A stretch of 64,000 bases of DNA from Vespula vulgaris (lineage: Eukaryota; Arthropoda; Insecta; Hymenoptera; Vespidae): positions 4,277,070 through 4,341,069 of the forward strand of contig NC_066587.1 of NCBI RefSeq assembly GCF_905475345.1, in the 5' to 3' direction. How positions within the stretch are numbered: position 1 is the first letter of the stretch; each line of letters starts with the position of its first letter. Both the position numbers and the translations under genes were made by a program. This document shows, piece after piece, positions 62,223-64,000 of the stretch. The notes under the pieces were generated by a model that was given only the letters and a program-made list of their open reading frames with translations, made no database searches and was not told where the DNA came from.

Positions 62223-63967
62223 ATGTCTTTCTCGACTGAATTTCGACGTAGCATCAAACCATTGATAATAATGAATTCGATTTTTACCACTGGCCTAGTG
62301 GAATATTTCGTTGATGATAATATTAACGTGATCGGTATGGTTTATATTTGCTTCTCTATTATTTTCTATCTGTCGATGACCTATGTATTTTCATTTACCT
62401 CGAAAATGTTTGAATATAAACAACCATTCGTTTCAATAATAATGTGCAAGTTATATATATATAGCAACTACTTGTCTCACATTAACACCATTGTTGCTGG
62501 GATTCTCAGAAAAAAGGTGAAATTTTGTGTTCTTTTATAGTTTATTGAATTTACCGAAATTTTTATCTTACGCCATTTTCCGTTATTTTTTACAGAAAGT
62601 AAGACGCTTCACGTTGCAAATAGAAAATTGTATTCGAACTATGGATGAACTGAATATACCAAAGAATTTGTCTCAATTTTTTTGGCAACAGTGTTATCTA
62701 ATTTTATTCTTCGTTTTTATCTTACTAAGTATGATGATAGTAGATTATCAATGGTTAATATCATTCGGGACTAAATACTGGATAGTATTAATTTTCTTCT
62801 ACCTAGGACGTTATCCCTTTATCATATCATTAGTAGCCGACATTACTTTCGTATTCTGGATGAGGCAAGTAAATCATTTGATCTATCTCAAAAAAATACT
62901 TATCAAATGTTAATCTTAAAAAATGCAAATCTTAAACATAAAATAGGTATATAAAGATAAAATTTAGTCAATTGAACGAATTATTAAAAAGCATGTTGAC
63001 GAGTACTATCGATTCACCGCAACATAAAAGAGTTCTTCGAAGCAGGATTAATGAGAGAAACAATTCTCTGTCACTTAATACACACCGAAAGATTAATTCG
63101 AATAAAGACGTAATCAAGATAAAAAAAGCCAGGTAATTCTAATATAGTGCAATTTTATAAGATAATTATTTTGATTTTTTATATTTTTCATTTTTTATCG
63201 AAGGGAAATACATCTGGAATTAATCAAATCTGCTAGGAATATAAACGATGCGTACAATTTACATATCTTAATATCTATATCTGCAGCTTTCATTTTTATT
63301 ATTATTATGGCTTCCGATGTGTACTATTTCTTAACAATTATGGACTACCACACGGAATTGTTACAATCGTTTACCTTCTTATTTTGGATTTCCTATTGTA
63401 TGTTAAACATCATTATAATAACTCACGTATGTTCAAGAACTGTAACGGAGGTATGTTCCTTAAAAATGTTCATTGTTTTCTTTTACTATACATTTGCTTT
63501 CACATTTCAGCGAAATATCGAAGGAAACAAGTATTGATATTATGTCATATTTCTTTACATGCGGCGAACACCGGAGATATCCTTTGTGAATTGTACGAAC
63601 CATCAACCAGCAAGGAATTTCGTTCCGCGGTAATGATTAATAAATGAAAATTTATGATAAATTAATATTGATATTTTATAATACTTTCAGATTTATGACT
63701 TTACTCTACAGCATATTCAAAACCCACTGATCTTTAAAGTTTGTGGCTTTTTTGATCTCGACTATACTTTGATACGTAGTGTATGTTGAAAGTATACTTT
63801 TTATAATATAGATCTATAGATTTATATTTAAATTATAGATGATTAATATTTATTACTTGTAGATGATCGTTACCATCACGACTTACTTTGTTATTTTTAT
63901 TCAAGTAGGAGACGCACCATCGCAAGTTTTCTTTAACAATTCGACGTTATCAACTAACAATTCGTGA
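62223..63967 (+). CDS. Gustatory receptor C9 (type C)
   Basis: Exons 62223-62516, 62596-62864, 62947-63132, 63204-63450, 63561-63629, 63691-63780, 63863-63967; 419 aa. Signatures: NSIFTTGLVEYF, DITFVFWMR, STIDSPQHKR, EIHLELIKSARNINDAYN (serine for the usual cysteine), AANTGDILCELYEPSTSKEF, CGFFDLDYTL and TYFVIFIQVGD, with NNSTL in the tail. Intron 2 has a GC donor (62865). Exon 5 follows tttctttacat with no AG. Exon 7 begins MIVTI instead of VIGTI. It is the last gene of the window; the array may continue beyond it. Confidence 0.87.
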
Positions 63968-64000
63968 AATTTGTATCAACAATTTGTATCATTTTACAAA

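Noticed and set aside
10174..63967. Odorant receptors (7tm_6) instead of gustatory receptors
   Set aside because: The C-terminal TYLVILIQ-type motif, the N-terminal PIYxLSxxFGL motif and the exon plan fit the Gr family; the OR C-terminal signature is not seen.
10174..63967. Gr28-style locus with alternative first exons sharing common last exons
   Set aside because: Each copy has its own full set of seven exons and its own upstream block, so sharing is not needed.

Overview
The window reads as one arthropod, almost certainly insect, chromosome segment. It is strongly AT-rich, has many TA and GA microsatellites, short GT-AG introns, and only plus-strand genes. The gustatory receptor style and a PTH-receptor-like class B GPCR (a lineage I recall as absent from Drosophila) suggest Hymenoptera; that placement is inference.

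Region 1 (1-10173) holds two ordinary single-copy genes. A ten-exon class B1 (secretin family) GPCR lies at 2414-4791. A three-exon neuronal bHLH gene of the NHLH/HEN (Drosophila HLH4C) family lies at 7619-8494. The rest is non-coding, with microsatellites, a cluster of three CACGTG boxes and a GA tract before the bHLH gene.

Region 2 (10174-64000) is a head-to-tail array of gustatory receptors (Gr, 7tm_7 family). All have seven exons with matching intron phases and a C-terminal TYLVILIQ-type motif. I recognise four subfamilies, called D, B, A and C here. The order is D1, B1 (pseudogene), A1, C1 (pseudogene), B2, A2, C2, D relic, B3, A3, C3, B4, orphan A promoter, C4, D relic, B5, orphan A promoter, C5, D relic, B6 (one stop codon), A6, A7, C7, D relic, A8, C8, B scrap, A9, C9. 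The array is best read as repeated duplication of an ancestral D-B-A-C module of about 7 kb followed by losses. Nineteen receptors look intact by eye; three are broken.

The oddest signal is in splicing. In all 14 intact A and C genes, intron 4 lacks an AG acceptor: the exon that coding conservation demands begins directly after ...tttayAT. The B and D genes have a normal AG there. Nine of the same 14 genes use a GC donor in intron 2. Gene predictors would break on these introns, so the genes could easily be mis-annotated as truncated. The exon coordinates come from hand translation; no RNA evidence was available.
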